From: Amorphoplanes digitatis
GTDB taxonomy: Bacteria; Actinomycetota; Actinomycetes; Mycobacteriales; Micromonosporaceae
NCBI RefSeq assembly: GCF_014205335.1
Contig: NZ_JACHNH010000001.1
Location: forward strand, 62,001-126,000
Direction of reading: 5' to 3'
DNA: 64,000 nt
The notes beneath the pieces were generated by a model that was given only the letters and a program-made list of their open reading frames with translations, did no database searches and had not been told where the DNA came from. The position numbers were made by a program, and so were the translations under genes. Below are positions 1 through 8,793 of the stretch, piece by piece; position 1 is the stretch's first letter, and each line of letters begins with the position of its first letter.

Positions 1-1361
1 ACCCCGCGGCCGTACGGGTGCTCGTCGAGGAGGGGCCGGCGCGGATCCGGGAGCTGATGCGGATCGGCGCCGAGTTCGACCGCAACGTCGACGGGTCGCT
101 GATGCTGACCCGCGAGGGCGGCCACCGCGCCGACCGGATCGTGCACGCCGGCGGCGACGCCACCGGCGCCGAGGTGCAGCGCGCCCTGCACGAGGCGGTG
201 CGCCGGGACCCGTGGATCAGGCTGGTCGAGCACGCCCTGGTGCTGGACCTGCTGCGCGCGGCCGACGGCCGGGCCTGCGGCATCACCCTGCACGTACTCG
301 GCGAGGGCAGCGAGGACGGCGTCGGCGCGATCCTGGCCCGCGCGGTGGTGCTGGCCACCGGCGGGATGGGCCAGATCTTCGCCTCCACCACCAACCCGGC
401 GGTCTCGACCGGCGACGGCGTGGCGCTCGCGCTGCGGGCCGGAGCCAAGGTCAACGACGTGGAGTTCGTCCAGTTCCACCCGACGTCGTTCGTGACGGCG
501 AGCGTGACCTCGGTGCAGCGCCCGCTGATCTCCGAGGCGTTGCGCGGGGAGGGCGCACACCTGGTCGACGAGGCCGGCAAGCGGTTCATGGTCGGCCAGC
601 ACGAGCTCGCCGAGCTGGCGCCGCGCGACATCGTCGCCAAGGGCATCCACCGGGTGCTGCGTGCCACCGGCGCCGACCACGTCTACCTGGACGCCCGGCA
701 CCTGGGCCGGGAGTTCCTGGAGCACCGCTTCCCGACGATCGTGGCGTCCACCCGGGCCGCCGGGATCGACCCGGCGACCGAGCTGATCCCGGTGGCACCG
801 GCGGCGCACTACGCCTCCGGCGGCGTCCGCACCGACCTGCACGGCCGCACCTCGATACCGGGCCTCTACGCCTGCGGCGAGGTGGCCTGCACCGGCGTGC
901 ACGGCGCGAACAGGCTGGCGAGCAACTCGCTGCTGGAGGGCCTGGTCTTCTCCCGGCGCATCGCCGACGACATCGCCCGCGAGCTGCCGCCGCAGGCGGA
1001 CCCGGCGCCGCAGGCCGGCGGCCCGGGCTGGGTCGTCGCCCCGGCGATCCGCGGCGACCTCCAGCGGGCGATGACCCGCGGCGCCGGGGTGCTCCGCTCG
1101 GCGGACTCGCTCGCCGTCACGGCCAAGGAGCTGGCCCGCCTCGGCGAGCAGCGCGGCGTGCCCCGCAACGCGGCCTGGGAGGCGACAAACCTGCTGACCG
1201 TGGCGAGCGCGCTCGTCGCCTCGGCCTCCGAGCGGCGCGAGACGCGGGGCTGCCACTGGCGCGAGGACTACCCGAACGCGGCGGACGAATGGCGCGGGCA
1301 CCTGCTCGACGCGATCGACGCCGGCGGCTACCTGACACAGACCTTCGAGGAGATGGCATGA
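1..1361 (+). CDS. nadB: L-aspartate oxidase, 5' end cut by the window edge
   Basis: FAD enzyme that oxidises L-aspartate to iminoaspartate, the first step of de novo NAD synthesis, in the cytoplasm. The frame is already open at base 3, so the N-terminal Rossmann FAD-binding segment (roughly 100 residues) lies outside the window and about 452 residues are visible. Visible family motifs are GGMGQIFASTTNP followed by TGDGVALALRAGA, the QFHPTSF active-site segment, EALRGEGAHLVDE, and the C-terminal FAD motif HYASGGVRTD...GLYACGEVACTGVHGANRLASNSL. The stop codon overlaps the nadC start (ATGA), so the two are co-translated. Succinate dehydrogenase flavoprotein is the nearest alternative, but the nadC neighbour and the motif set favour NadB. 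Confidence 0.95.
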   Translation, partial: PAAVRVLVEEGPARIRELMRIGAEFDRNVDGSLMLTREGGHRADRIVHAGGDATGAEVQRALHEAVRRDPWIRLVEHALVLDLLRAADGRACGITLHVLGEGSEDGVGAILARAVVLATGGMGQIFASTTNPAVSTGDGVALALRAGAKVNDVEFVQFHPTSFVTASVTSVQRPLISEALRGEGAHLVDEAGKRFMVGQHELAELAPRDIVAKGIHRVLRATGADHVYLDARHLGREFLEHRFPTIVASTRAAGIDPATELIPVAPAAHYASGGVRTDLHGRTSIPGLYACGEVACTGVHGANRLASNSLLEGLVFSRRIADDIARELPPQADPAPQAGGPGWVVAPAIRGDLQRAMTRGAGVLRSADSLAVTAKELARLGEQRGVPRNAAWEATNLLTVASALVASASERRETRGCHWREDYPNAADEWRGHLLDAIDAGGYLTQTFEEMA

Positions 1362-2236
1362 CCGAGCGCACCGCACCGGGACCGGCCGGCGGCCTCGACC
1401 TCGCCGAGGTGGAGCGGATCGTCTACACGGCGCTGGCCGAGGACCTCGGCGACCCGCCCCGCGACGTGACGAGCGAGGCGACGATCCCGGCCGGCCAGGT
1501 CGACACCGCCGAGCTGGTCGCCCGCGCACCCGGCGTGGTGGCCGGCCTGCCGGTCGCGGCCCTGGTCTTCGCGGCGACCTCCGGCGGCACCGCGGAGTTC
1601 GACCAGCGGGTCGAGGAGGGCGCCCGGGTGGCCCGCGGCGACGTCCTCGCGGTGGTCACCGGGCCGACCCGGTCCCTGCTCACGGCCGAGCGCACGGCGC
1701 TCAACCTGCTCTGCCGGATGTCCGGCGTCGCGACGCACACCCGCAGGTGGGCCGACGAGCTGGCGGGCACCAAGGCGACGGTGCTGGACACCCGCAAGAC
1801 GACGCCGGGCCTGCGCGTGCTGGAGAAGTACGCGGTCCGGGCCGGCGGCGGCACGAACAAGCGCATGGGCCTCTACGACGTCGCCATGATCAAGGACAAC
1901 CACAAGCTCGCGGCCGGCAGCATCACCGCGGCCTACCGCTCGGTCCGCTCGACGTTCCCGGACGTGGCCGTCCAGGTGGAGGTCACCACGGTGGCCGAGG
2001 CGGTCGAGGCCGTCGAGGCGGGCGCCGACTTCCTGCTCTGCGACAACATGACCCCGGACCTGCTGAGCGAGGTCGTGGCCGCGGTCGGCGACCGGGCCGA
2101 GCTGGAGGCCACCGGCAACCTGACCCTTGCGACCGCGAAGGCCTACGCCGCGACCGGCGTCGACTACCTCTCGGTAGGCGGCCTGACCCACTCGTCCCCG
2201 ATCCTCGACATCGCGCTCGACCTCCGCACGAGCTGA
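1358..2236 (+). CDS. nadC: Nicotinate-nucleotide pyrophosphorylase (quinolinate phosphoribosyltransferase)
   Basis: Converts quinolinate and PRPP to nicotinate mononucleotide with loss of CO2. The protein has 292 residues, normal for the family. It shows the ERTALNLL helix from residue 111, the phosphate/quinolinate-binding DTRKTTPG at 144-151, KYAVRAGGG just after, KDNH at 179-182, and EVTTVAEA...LLCDNM in the barrel. The ATG overlaps the nadB stop by four bases. An open frame extends far upstream inside nadB, but the ATG at the overlap matches the family N-terminus (LDLAEVERIVYTALAEDLG). A hairpin lies shortly downstream and the next gene has its own promoter. Confidence 0.96.
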   Translation: MTERTAPGPAGGLDLAEVERIVYTALAEDLGDPPRDVTSEATIPAGQVDTAELVARAPGVVAGLPVAALVFAATSGGTAEFDQRVEEGARVARGDVLAVVTGPTRSLLTAERTALNLLCRMSGVATHTRRWADELAGTKATVLDTRKTTPGLRVLEKYAVRAGGGTNKRMGLYDVAMIKDNHKLAAGSITAAYRSVRSTFPDVAVQVEVTTVAEAVEAVEAGADFLLCDNMTPDLLSEVVAAVGDRAELEATGNLTLATAKAYAATGVDYLSVGGLTHSSPILDIALDLRTS

Positions 2237-2281
2237 AGCGAGGCGGCAGGTCGGACCGCCGCCGGGTCCCGCACGTGAGCT

Positions 2282-2306
2282 TGGGCCGCCCGCGGTGTGC
2301 GGCCCA
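2282..2306 (+). terminator. Hairpin downstream of nadC
   Basis: An 8-bp perfect stem (TGGGCCGC / GCGGCCCA) with a 9-base loop sits 45 bases after the nadC stop. There is no U-tract, as is common for actinobacterial terminators, so the call rests on position and symmetry only. Confidence 0.4.
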
Positions 2307-2384
2307 CGCGGCGTGTCCGTGACCCGCACAGCCTGGTCATCGGTGTTGCGGTTGCCAGCCCCAACGCCCGTACCGTCGAATGGT

Positions 2385-2390
2385 TAGGCT
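2385..2390 (+). promoter_or_regulatory. -10 element TAGGCT for leaderless coaX
   Basis: TAGGCT ends six bases before the GTG of coaX, which places the transcription start on or next to the start codon. No Shine-Dalgarno sequence is present. Same geometry as ten other genes in this window. Confidence 0.65.
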
Positions 2391-2396
2391 CCCACC

Positions 2397-3155
2397 GTGC
2401 TGCTTTGCATTGATATTGGAAATACGAACACCGTTCTCGCCACGTTCGACGGGGACAAGCTCGTTCACAGCTGGCGGATCAAGACCGACGCCCGGTCCAC
2501 CGCTGACGAGCTCGGTCTGATGTTCCGGGGCCTGCTGGCCGGGGACGCCGTGGAGATCACCGGGGTGGCGGCCTGCTCGACCGTGCCGGCCGCGCTGCGC
2601 TCGCTGCGGACGATGCTCGGGCGTTACTACGCCGACCTGCCCAATGTCATCGTCGAGCCGGGCGTGAAGACCGGGGTGCAGCTCGCCATCGACAACCCCA
2701 AGGAGGTCGGCGCCGACCGGGTGGTCAACACCCTCGCGGCGCACGCGCTCTACGGGGGTCCCTCGATCGTGGTGGACTTCGGCACGACGACGAACTTCGA
2801 CGTGATCAGCGCGCGGGGCGAGTTCCTCGGCGGCGCGTTCGCGCCCGGCATCGAGATCTCGTTCGACGCGCTGGCCGCGCGCGCCGCGCAGCTGCGCAAG
2901 GTCGAGCCGGCCAAGCCGCGCTCGGTGATCGGCAAGAACACCGTCGAGTGCCTCCAGTCGGGCCTCTATTTCGGCGTCGCCGGGCAGGTCGACCGGATCG
3001 TCGACCTGATGACCGCCGAGCTGGGCGGCGTGCGCTCGGTCATCGCCACCGGCGGGCTCGCCTGGCTGGTCAAGGACGAGTGCCGGACCATCACCGCGCA
3101 CGAGCCGATGATCACGCTGATCGGGCTGCGGATGGTATATGAGCGGAACGTCTGA
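2397..3155 (+). CDS. coaX: Type III pantothenate kinase
   Basis: Phosphorylates pantothenate with ATP, the first step of coenzyme A synthesis, in the cytoplasm. The 252-residue protein has the ASKHA-fold signatures of the CoaX family: DIGNTN at residues 6-11 (phosphate 1), GADR at 105-108 (pantothenate site), DFGTTTNFD from 127 (phosphate 2), GGAFAPG at 145-151 and a late ATGGLA adenosine motif. The GTG start is supported by a TAGGCT hexamer ending six bases upstream, indicating a leaderless mRNA. In M. tuberculosis coaX is also just upstream of lysS, lsr2 and clpC1. The TTN within the second phosphate motif differs slightly from the commoner TAT/TAL but falls in normal family variation. Confidence 0.95.
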   Translation: MLLCIDIGNTNTVLATFDGDKLVHSWRIKTDARSTADELGLMFRGLLAGDAVEITGVAACSTVPAALRSLRTMLGRYYADLPNVIVEPGVKTGVQLAIDNPKEVGADRVVNTLAAHALYGGPSIVVDFGTTTNFDVISARGEFLGGAFAPGIEISFDALAARAAQLRKVEPAKPRSVIGKNTVECLQSGLYFGVAGQVDRIVDLMTAELGGVRSVIATGGLAWLVKDECRTITAHEPMITLIGLRMVYERNV

Positions 3156-3187
3156 GGATGGCTTAGTAGGCTTTCCGGAACCCTGAG

Positions 3188-4720
3188 ATGTCGTCTTCCA
3201 CAGAGAGTCGTGCCGTGACCGAGCAGAATCCCGCAGTTGACCCCGCCGAGGACCTTCCCGAACAGATGCGGGTCCGCCGGTCGAAGCGGGACCGGCTGCT
3301 GGCCGAGGGCGTCGAGCCGTACCCGGTCGGTTTCGACCGCACCGCGACGCTCGCCGAGGTCCGCGCCCGGTACGCGGAGCTCGAGACCGACACGGCCTCG
3401 GGGGACAAGGTCGGCATCACCGGTCGGGTGATCTTCGTGCGCAACGGCGGGAAGCTTTGCTTCGCCACGCTGCGCGACGGTGACGGCACCGAGCTACAGG
3501 CCATGCTCTCCCTGGACAAGATCGGCGCCGAGGGCCTCGAGCAGTGGAAGCGCGTGGTCGACCTGGGTGACCTGGTCGGTATCGCCGGCGAGGTGATCAC
3601 CAGCCGCCGCGGTGAGCTGTCGGTTCTCGCCGATTCCTGGACCATGACGGCCAAGGCGCTGCGCCCGCTTCCGGTGGCGCACAAGCCGCTGGGCGAGGAG
3701 ACCCGGGTCCGGCAGCGTTATGTCGATCTGATTGTCCGCCCGCAGGCCCGGGAGATCGTCCGGGCCCGGGCGACTACGGTACGCAGCCTGCGCGAGTCGC
3801 TCTTCGGGCGCAATTATCTCGAAGTGGAAACGCCGATGTTGCAGTTGCTGCACGGCGGCGCGACGGCCCGCCCGTTTGTGACGCACAGCAACGCACTCGA
3901 TATAGATCTCTATCTGCGTATCGCCCCGGAACTATTTTTGAAGCGTGCCGTCGTCGGCGGCATCGAACGCGTCTTCGAGATCAACCGTAACTTCCGCAAT
4001 GAGGGCATGGATTCCACGCACTCGCCGGAGTTCGCGATGCTCGAGGCGTACCAGGCGTATGCCGACTACAACGTGATGCAGCAGCAGACGCGCGAGTGGA
4101 TTCAGGAGGCCGCCGAAGCGACCGCCGGATCACACATCGTCACCCACTTCGACGGCACCGAGTTGGATCTCGGCGGCGAGTGGGCAACGGTCACCCTGTT
4201 CGGTTCCCTCTCCGCCGCGCTCGGCGAAGAAGTGACCGTGCAGACCGATCTGGCGCAGCTCCAGCGGTACGCGGAAAAGCACGACCTCGCGGTCGACCCG
4301 AAGTGGGGGCCGGGCAAGCTCGCCGAGGAGCTCTTCGAGCACCTCGTCCAGCCGACGCTCCAGGCGCCGACGTTCGTGCGGGACTATCCCGAGGAGACGA
4401 CGCCGCTGACCCGGGCGCACCGCGAGACGCCGGGGTGTACGGAGAAGTGGGACCTCTACGTCATGGGCTTCGAGCTGGCGACCGCCTACTCGGAGCTGAC
4501 CGACCCGGTGGTGCAGCGTGAGCGGCTGACGGCACAGTCGCTGCTCGCCGCCGGTGGCGACCCGGAGGCCATGCGGCTCGACGAGGATTTCCTGCGCGCG
4601 ATGGAGTACGGAATGCCGCCCGCCGGCGGGATGGGAATGGGAATCGACCGGCTGCTGATGGCGCTGACCGGCCTGGGCATTCGCGAAACGATCCTGTTCC
4701 CGTTGGTGCGCCCGGAGTAG
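3188..4720 (+). CDS. lysS: Lysyl-tRNA synthetase, class II
   Basis: Charges tRNA-Lys with lysine. At 510 residues it has the usual class II layout: an N-terminal OB-fold anticodon-binding domain (roughly residues 65-180; [18 protein letters not shown]) followed by the catalytic core. Motif 2 reads [20 protein letters not shown] and motif 3 [13 protein letters not shown] near residue 485. The ATG at 3188 gives a 20-25 residue polar N-terminal extension, normal in actinobacteria. A TAGGCT hexamer at 3167-3172 is a plausible -10 and would give a short leader of about 9 bases. A GTG 25 bases downstream is in another frame and is not an alternative start. Confidence 0.95.
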   Translation: MSSSTESRAVTEQNPAVDPAEDLPEQMRVRRSKRDRLLAEGVEPYPVGFDRTATLAEVRARYAELETDTASGDKVGITGRVIFVRNGGKLCFATLRDGDGTELQAMLSLDKIGAEGLEQWKRVVDLGDLVGIAGEVITSRRGELSVLADSWTMTAKALRPLPVAHKPLGEETRVRQRYVDLIVRPQAREIVRARATTVRSLRESLFGRNYLEVETPMLQLLHGGATARPFVTHSNALDIDLYLRIAPELFLKRAVVGGIERVFEINRNFRNEGMDSTHSPEFAMLEAYQAYADYNVMQQQTREWIQEAAEATAGSHIVTHFDGTELDLGGEWATVTLFGSLSAALGEEVTVQTDLAQLQRYAEKHDLAVDPKWGPGKLAEELFEHLVQPTLQAPTFVRDYPEETTPLTRAHRETPGCTEKWDLYVMGFELATAYSELTDPVVQRERLTAQSLLAAGGDPEAMRLDEDFLRAMEYGMPPAGGMGMGIDRLLMALTGLGIRETILFPLVRPE

Positions 4721-4769
4721 CCGCGGGCACACGATTTGCGTCGCGTCCACGTCAATCGACTACCCGCCA

Positions 4770-4800
4770 TTGACGGAACACGCGGCACGCGCGTTATTGT
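4770..4800 (+). promoter_or_regulatory. Promoter of lsr2
   Basis: TTGACG (4770-4775) and TATTGT (4795-4800) are 19 bases apart (18 if the -10 is read as TTATTG). This AT-leaning patch stands out in the lysS-lsr2 gap and predicts a leader of about 45 bases ahead of the GTG. Confidence 0.55.
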
Positions 4801-4849
4801 TCACGTGATTGCGTGGATAGAGAACCTGTGTTCGAGAGGATAACGGCGC

Positions 4850-5203
4850 GTGGCCAAGCAGATCATTCACAAGCTGGTCGATGACCTCGATGGCGGTGAC
4901 GCCGAGGAGACGGTCAAGTTCGCCCTCGACGGCATTCAGTACGAGATCGACCTGTCCGACAAGAACGCGGCGAAATTGCGGGAAGTCTTCGCCCCGTACG
5001 TGGGCGCGGGTTCGAAGGCCGCGCGCGGTGGTGTCGTCGTCGGCGGGCGCGCTGCCCGCGGCCGCGGCGGTGCGACCGCCGACCGGGAGCAGAACAAGGC
5101 GATCCGGGAGTGGGCGAAGAAGGCGGGCAAGGACATCTCCGACCGGGGGCGCATCCCGCAGGAGATCGTGGACGAGTTCCACGTGAAGGGTCCCGGCCGC
5201 TGA
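4850..5203 (+). CDS. lsr2: Lsr2, H-NS-like nucleoid-associated protein
   Basis: Small DNA-bridging protein that coats AT-rich DNA and silences transferred or specialised-metabolism genes in actinobacteria. It has 117 residues. The N-terminal oligomerisation domain (about 1-58) begins MAKQIIHKLVDDLDG. A basic Gly/Ala/Arg linker follows (59-77). The C-terminal DNA-binding domain (about 78-112) carries the minor-groove RGR motif at residues 99-101, followed by IPQEIVDEFH. The GTG start is preceded by the purine-rich GAGAGGATAACGGC. The gene is monocistronic with its own promoter and a strong terminator. Confidence 0.97.
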   Translation: MAKQIIHKLVDDLDGGDAEETVKFALDGIQYEIDLSDKNAAKLREVFAPYVGAGSKAARGGVVVGGRAARGRGGATADREQNKAIREWAKKAGKDISDRGRIPQEIVDEFHVKGPGR

Positions 5204-5218
5204 GCCGATCCGACCAAG

Positions 5219-5262
5219 GCAGGGTCCGTGGCGCGTTCCGCGCCGCGGACCCTGCTGCTTTT
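5219..5262 (+). terminator. Strong intrinsic terminator of lsr2
   Basis: A perfect 10-bp stem, GCAGGGTCCG (5219-5228) with CGGACCCTGC (5246-5255), encloses a second GGCGCG/CGCGCC stem and is followed by TGCTTTT. It is one of the few hairpins here with a U-tract. Confidence 0.9.
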
Positions 5263-5290
5263 CGCTCGCTCCCCGCCGATTCTGCGTAAG

Positions 5291-5332
5291 TTATCCACAG
5301 GGCAGACAGTGTTGTCCACAGGCTGTGGATGG
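5291..5332. promoter_or_regulatory. Cluster of three DnaA-box-like 9-mers upstream of clpC
   Basis: TTATCCACA (5291-5299, + strand) equals the classical DnaA box. TTGTCCACA (5312-5320, + strand) equals the actinobacterial preferred box. TGTGGATGG (5324-5332) is a one-mismatch box on the minus strand. Three boxes fall within 42 bases of non-coding DNA. No replication genes are adjacent, so an origin is unlikely. Confidence 0.6.
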
Positions 5333-5558
5333 AGCCGGCGAGGCGCTCGATTTCGCTGTGCGCGTACTCCCCAAGGGTGGGGAACAGCCGTTGAGCGTGC
5401 GAAGTTGGGGAGAACATCGGCGCAGGGCGGCCCGACAGGGCTCGAGGGCCCGGCAGAGTCTCCCGACGGCGATAGAGTAGGAGAGCACGGGAATCACCGA
5501 TACCCGTGCGCTGGCCCCGCCAGTTCATTGGCGCACGGCACGTGAGGAGCACGAGGGC

Positions 5559-8081
5559 ATGTTCGAGCGGTTCACCGACCGAGCGCGACGGGTTGTCGTC
5601 CTGGCCCAAGAAGAGGCCCGGATGCTCAACCACAACTACATCGGGACAGAGCACATCCTGCTCGGCCTGATCCACGAGGGCGAAGGCGTCGCCGCGAAGG
5701 CTCTCGAGAGCCTCGGCATCTCCCTCGAGGGGGTCCGGCAGCAGGTCGAAGAGATCATCGGCCAGGGCCAGCAGGCGCCGAGCGGGCACATCCCGTTCAC
5801 GCCGCGGGCCAAGAAGGTGCTGGAGCTCTCGCTGCGCGAGGCCCTCCAGCTCGGCCACAACTACATCGGCACGGAGCACATCCTGCTCGGGCTGATCCGG
5901 GAGGGCGAGGGCGTCGCCGCCCAGGTGCTGGTCAAGCTCGGCGCCGACCTCAACCGGGTCCGCCAGCAGGTCATCCAGCTGCTCTCGGGCTACCAGGGCA
6001 AGGAGCCGGCCGCCGCCGGCGCCGCCGCGGGCGAGGCCGCCCCGTCGACCAGCCTGGTGCTCGACCAGTTCGGACGCAACCTGACCCAGGCCGCCCGCGA
6101 GGGCAAGCTCGACCCGGTCATCGGCCGGGAGAAGGAAATCGAGCGGGTCATGCAGGTGCTCTCCCGCCGCACCAAGAACAACCCGGTGCTGATCGGCGAG
6201 CCCGGCGTCGGCAAGACGGCCGTCGTCGAGGGCCTGTCGCAGTCCATCGTCAAGGGCGAGGTGCCCGAGACGCTCAAGGACAAGCAGCTCTACACGCTCG
6301 ACCTCGGCGCGCTGGTCGCCGGGTCCCGCTACCGCGGTGACTTCGAGGAGCGCCTCAAGAAGGTGCTCAAGGAGATCCGCACGCGTGGCGACATCATCCT
6401 GTTCATCGACGAGATCCACACCCTGGTGGGTGCGGGTGCCGCCGAGGGCGCCATCGACGCCGCCTCGATCCTCAAGCCCATGCTGGCGCGCGGTGAGCTA
6501 CAGACCATCGGCGCGACCACCCTGGACGAGTACCGCAAGCACCTCGAGAAGGACGCCGCGCTCGAGCGCCGCTTCCAGCCCATCCAGGTGGGCGAGCCGT
6601 CGCTGGCGCACACCATCGAGATCCTCAAGGGCCTGCGCGACCGCTACGAGGCGCACCACCGGATCAGCATCACCGACGCCGCCCTGGTGGCCGCGGCGAC
6701 GCTGGCCGATCGCTACATCTCGGACCGCTTCCTGCCGGACAAGGCGATCGACCTGATCGACGAGGCCGGCGCCCGGATGCGCATCCGCCGGATGACCGCG
6801 CCGCCGGACCTGCGCGACTTCGACGAGCGCATCGCACAGGTCCGCCGCGACAAGGAGTCCGCGATCGACGCGCAGGACTTCGAGCGGGCCGCGCAGCTGC
6901 GCGACAAGGAGAAGCAGCTCCTTGGGCAGAAGGCGCAGCGGGAGAAGGAGTGGAAGGCCGGCGACCTGGATGTGGTGTCCGAGGTCGACGACGAGCAGAT
7001 CGCCGAGGTCCTGGGCAACTGGACCGGCATCCCGGTCTACAAGCTGACCGAGGAGGAGACGTCCCGCCTGCTGCGCATGGAGGACGAGCTCCACAAGCGG
7101 GTCATCGGCCAGGAGGACGCCGTCAAGGCGGTCTCGAAGGCGATCCGGCGCACCCGCGCCGGCCTGAAGGACCCGAAGCGCCCCTCGGGCTCGTTCATCT
7201 TCGCCGGCCCGTCCGGCGTCGGTAAGACCGAGCTCTCCAAGGCGCTCGCCGAGTTCCTCTTCGGCTCCGAGGACGCGCTGATCCAGCTCGACATGTCCGA
7301 GTTCCACGACCGCTACACGGTGTCCCGGCTCGTCGGTGCACCTCCCGGCTACGTGGGCTACGACGAGGGCGGCCAGCTGACCGAGAAGGTCCGCCGCAAG
7401 CCGTTCTCCGTCGTCCTCTTCGACGAGATCGAGAAGGCGCACCCGGACGTGTTCAACACGCTCCTCCAGATCCTGGAGGACGGCCGCCTCACCGACGGTC
7501 AGGGCCGCATCGTGGACTTCAAGAACACGGTGATCATCCTGACCACCAACCTCGGCACGCGCGACGTGGCCAAGGCGGTGTCGCTGGGCTTCCAGGCCTC
7601 CGAGGACGTGGAGAGCAACTACGACCGGATGAAGGTCAAGGTCAACGACGAGCTGAAGCAGCACTTCCGCCCGGAGTTCCTCAACCGCATCGACGACACG
7701 ATCGTCTTCCACCAGTTGCGCCAGGACGAGATCCTGCACATCGTGGACATCTTCACCGCCCGGATCGAGACCCAGCTCAAGAACAAGGACATGGGCCTCG
7801 AGCTGACCGACAACGCCAAGAAGTACCTGGCGAAGAAGGGCTTCGACCCGGTCCTCGGCGCCCGGCCGCTGCGCCGGACGATCCAGCGCGACCTGGAGGA
7901 CACCCTCTCCGAGCAGATCCTCTTCAACGAGCTGCGCCCCGGCCAGATCGTGGTGGTGGACTGCGAGGGCGACCCGCAGAACATCGAGCAGTCCAAGCTG
8001 ACCTTCACCGGCGCCGACCGTGGCGCCGTGGTCCCCGACGCGGTGCCCGCCGACCTCGGCGCGGCCACGTCGGAGGAGTAG
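5559..8081 (+). CDS. clpC: ClpC, AAA+ unfoldase of the Clp protease
   Basis: Hexameric ATP-driven unfoldase that feeds proteins to ClpP. It has 840 residues in canonical ClpC order. Two N-terminal Clp repeats (1-145) each carry [14 protein letters not shown]. The first AAA module has Walker A GEPGVGKT at 213-220 and sensor [16 protein letters not shown]/middle domain lies near 425-460 ([15 protein letters not shown]). The second AAA module has GPSGVGKTE near 550 and a [13 protein letters not shown]alker B. A D2-small domain and an acidic tail end the protein. The ATG follows GAGGAGC. The gene is monocistronic with a UUCG-capped terminator. In M. tuberculosis ClpC1 is essential and is the target of cyclic-peptide antibiotics. 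Confidence 0.97.
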   Translation: MFERFTDRARRVVVLAQEEARMLNHNYIGTEHILLGLIHEGEGVAAKALESLGISLEGVRQQVEEIIGQGQQAPSGHIPFTPRAKKVLELSLREALQLGHNYIGTEHILLGLIREGEGVAAQVLVKLGADLNRVRQQVIQLLSGYQGKEPAAAGAAAGEAAPSTSLVLDQFGRNLTQAAREGKLDPVIGREKEIERVMQVLSRRTKNNPVLIGEPGVGKTAVVEGLSQSIVKGEVPETLKDKQLYTLDLGALVAGSRYRGDFEERLKKVLKEIRTRGDIILFIDEIHTLVGAGAAEGAIDAASILKPMLARGELQTIGATTLDEYRKHLEKDAALERRFQPIQVGEPSLAHTIEILKGLRDRYEAHHRISITDAALVAAATLADRYISDRFLPDKAIDLIDEAGARMRIRRMTAPPDLRDFDERIAQVRRDKESAIDAQDFERAAQLRDKEKQLLGQKAQREKEWKAGDLDVVSEVDDEQIAEVLGNWTGIPVYKLTEEETSRLLRMEDELHKRVIGQEDAVKAVSKAIRRTRAGLKDPKRPSGSFIFAGPSGVGKTELSKALAEFLFGSEDALIQLDMSEFHDRYTVSRLVGAPPGYVGYDEGGQLTEKVRRKPFSVVLFDEIEKAHPDVFNTLLQILEDGRLTDGQGRIVDFKNTVIILTTNLGTRDVAKAVSLGFQASEDVESNYDRMKVKVNDELKQHFRPEFLNRIDDTIVFHQLRQDEILHIVDIFTARIETQLKNKDMGLELTDNAKKYLAKKGFDPVLGARPLRRTIQRDLEDTLSEQILFNELRPGQIVVVDCEGDPQNIEQSKLTFTGADRGAVVPDAVPADLGAATSEE

Positions 8082-8098
8082 GCAGCACCGACTGACGA

Positions 8099-8129
8099 AC
8101 GGCCCGGCGCTTCGGCGCCGGGCCGTTTC
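8099..8129 (+). terminator. clpC terminator with a UUCG tetraloop
   Basis: A perfect 12-bp stem, ACGGCCCGGCGC with GCGCCGGGCCGT, is closed by the extra-stable C(UUCG)G tetraloop and followed by TTT. It begins 17 bases after the clpC stop. Confidence 0.9.
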
Positions 8130-8178
8130 GCGCGTAAATGGCTCGCTCCGGTACGCGGGCCTGGTCGATCATTCCCGC

Positions 8179-8772
8179 ATGGCAGTACCCCACCGGGAGA
8201 TCCGAGCGGTCTACACCGACGAGACGATCACCGTCTACCAGGCCTACCGGCCGGACATCGCCGAGCCCGCGGTGCGCGCGGGCCGCTTCGTGCCGCCGTT
8301 CAAGCGCGAGCGGATGACGTGGATCAAGCCGTCGTTCCTGTGGATGATGTACCGCTGCGGCTGGGGCACGAAGCCCGGCCAGGAGCGGGTGCTCGCCGTG
8401 GAGATCACCCGCGCCGGGTTCGAGTGGGCACTCGCCCACGCGTGCCTCAGCTCCTACGGCGACGGCGACGCGGAGAACCGTGCCGAGTGGTCACTGCGGC
8501 TGCGGCACAGCCCGGTACGGGTGCAGTGGGACCCGGAACGGTCGATCCAGCTGGGTGCGCTGCCGCACCGGTCGCTCCAGCTGGGCCTGGGCGGCGAGGC
8601 GGCCACCCGCTACGCGGACGAGTGGACGGTCGCCATCCGCGACGTCACCGAACTCGCGCACCGGGTCCGATCCACCCGCGACCCGGGGCTGCTCCCGCCG
8701 GAGCGCCCATACCCCCTCACGCCGGACCTCGTGGCGACGATCGCCGCGTCGGCCACTCCACCTGTCCGGTAG
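8179..8772 (+). CDS. DUF4291 family protein
   Basis: Conserved protein of unknown function, 197 residues, predicted cytoplasmic. The N-terminal IRAVYTDETITVYQAYRP, the central ERMTWIKPSFLWMMYRCGWG and the RVLAVEITRAGFEW blocks match DUF4291 as I recall it. There is no signal peptide or membrane helix. The ATG at 8179 was chosen because the family pattern starts right there and the sequence further upstream is clpC terminator. The GATCAT hexamer ending six bases before the ATG keeps the A2/T6 pattern of the leaderless promoters in this window. It points tail-to-tail at mutY. No function can be inferred. Confidence 0.8.
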   Translation: MAVPHREIRAVYTDETITVYQAYRPDIAEPAVRAGRFVPPFKRERMTWIKPSFLWMMYRCGWGTKPGQERVLAVEITRAGFEWALAHACLSSYGDGDAENRAEWSLRLRHSPVRVQWDPERSIQLGALPHRSLQLGLGGEAATRYADEWTVAIRDVTELAHRVRSTRDPGLLPPERPYPLTPDLVATIAASATPPVR

Positions 8773-8793
8773 CGCGGGTTACCGCGACGCGGC

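Larger units (their letters stand above)
5204..5558. other. 355-base lsr2-clpC intergenic region
   Basis: No gene is visible. It contains the lsr2 terminator (5219-5262), three DnaA-box-like 9-mers (5291-5332), an inverted repeat TCCCCA-N4-TGGGGA (5368-5383), and the clpC leader ending in GAGGAGC before the ATG. A weak -10 candidate is TAGAGT near 5474-5479. Confidence 0.6.

Noticed and set aside
5291-5332. DnaA boxes as a replication origin
   Set aside because: Only three boxes, no AT-rich unwinding element and no dnaA, dnaN, rpmH or parAB genes nearby.
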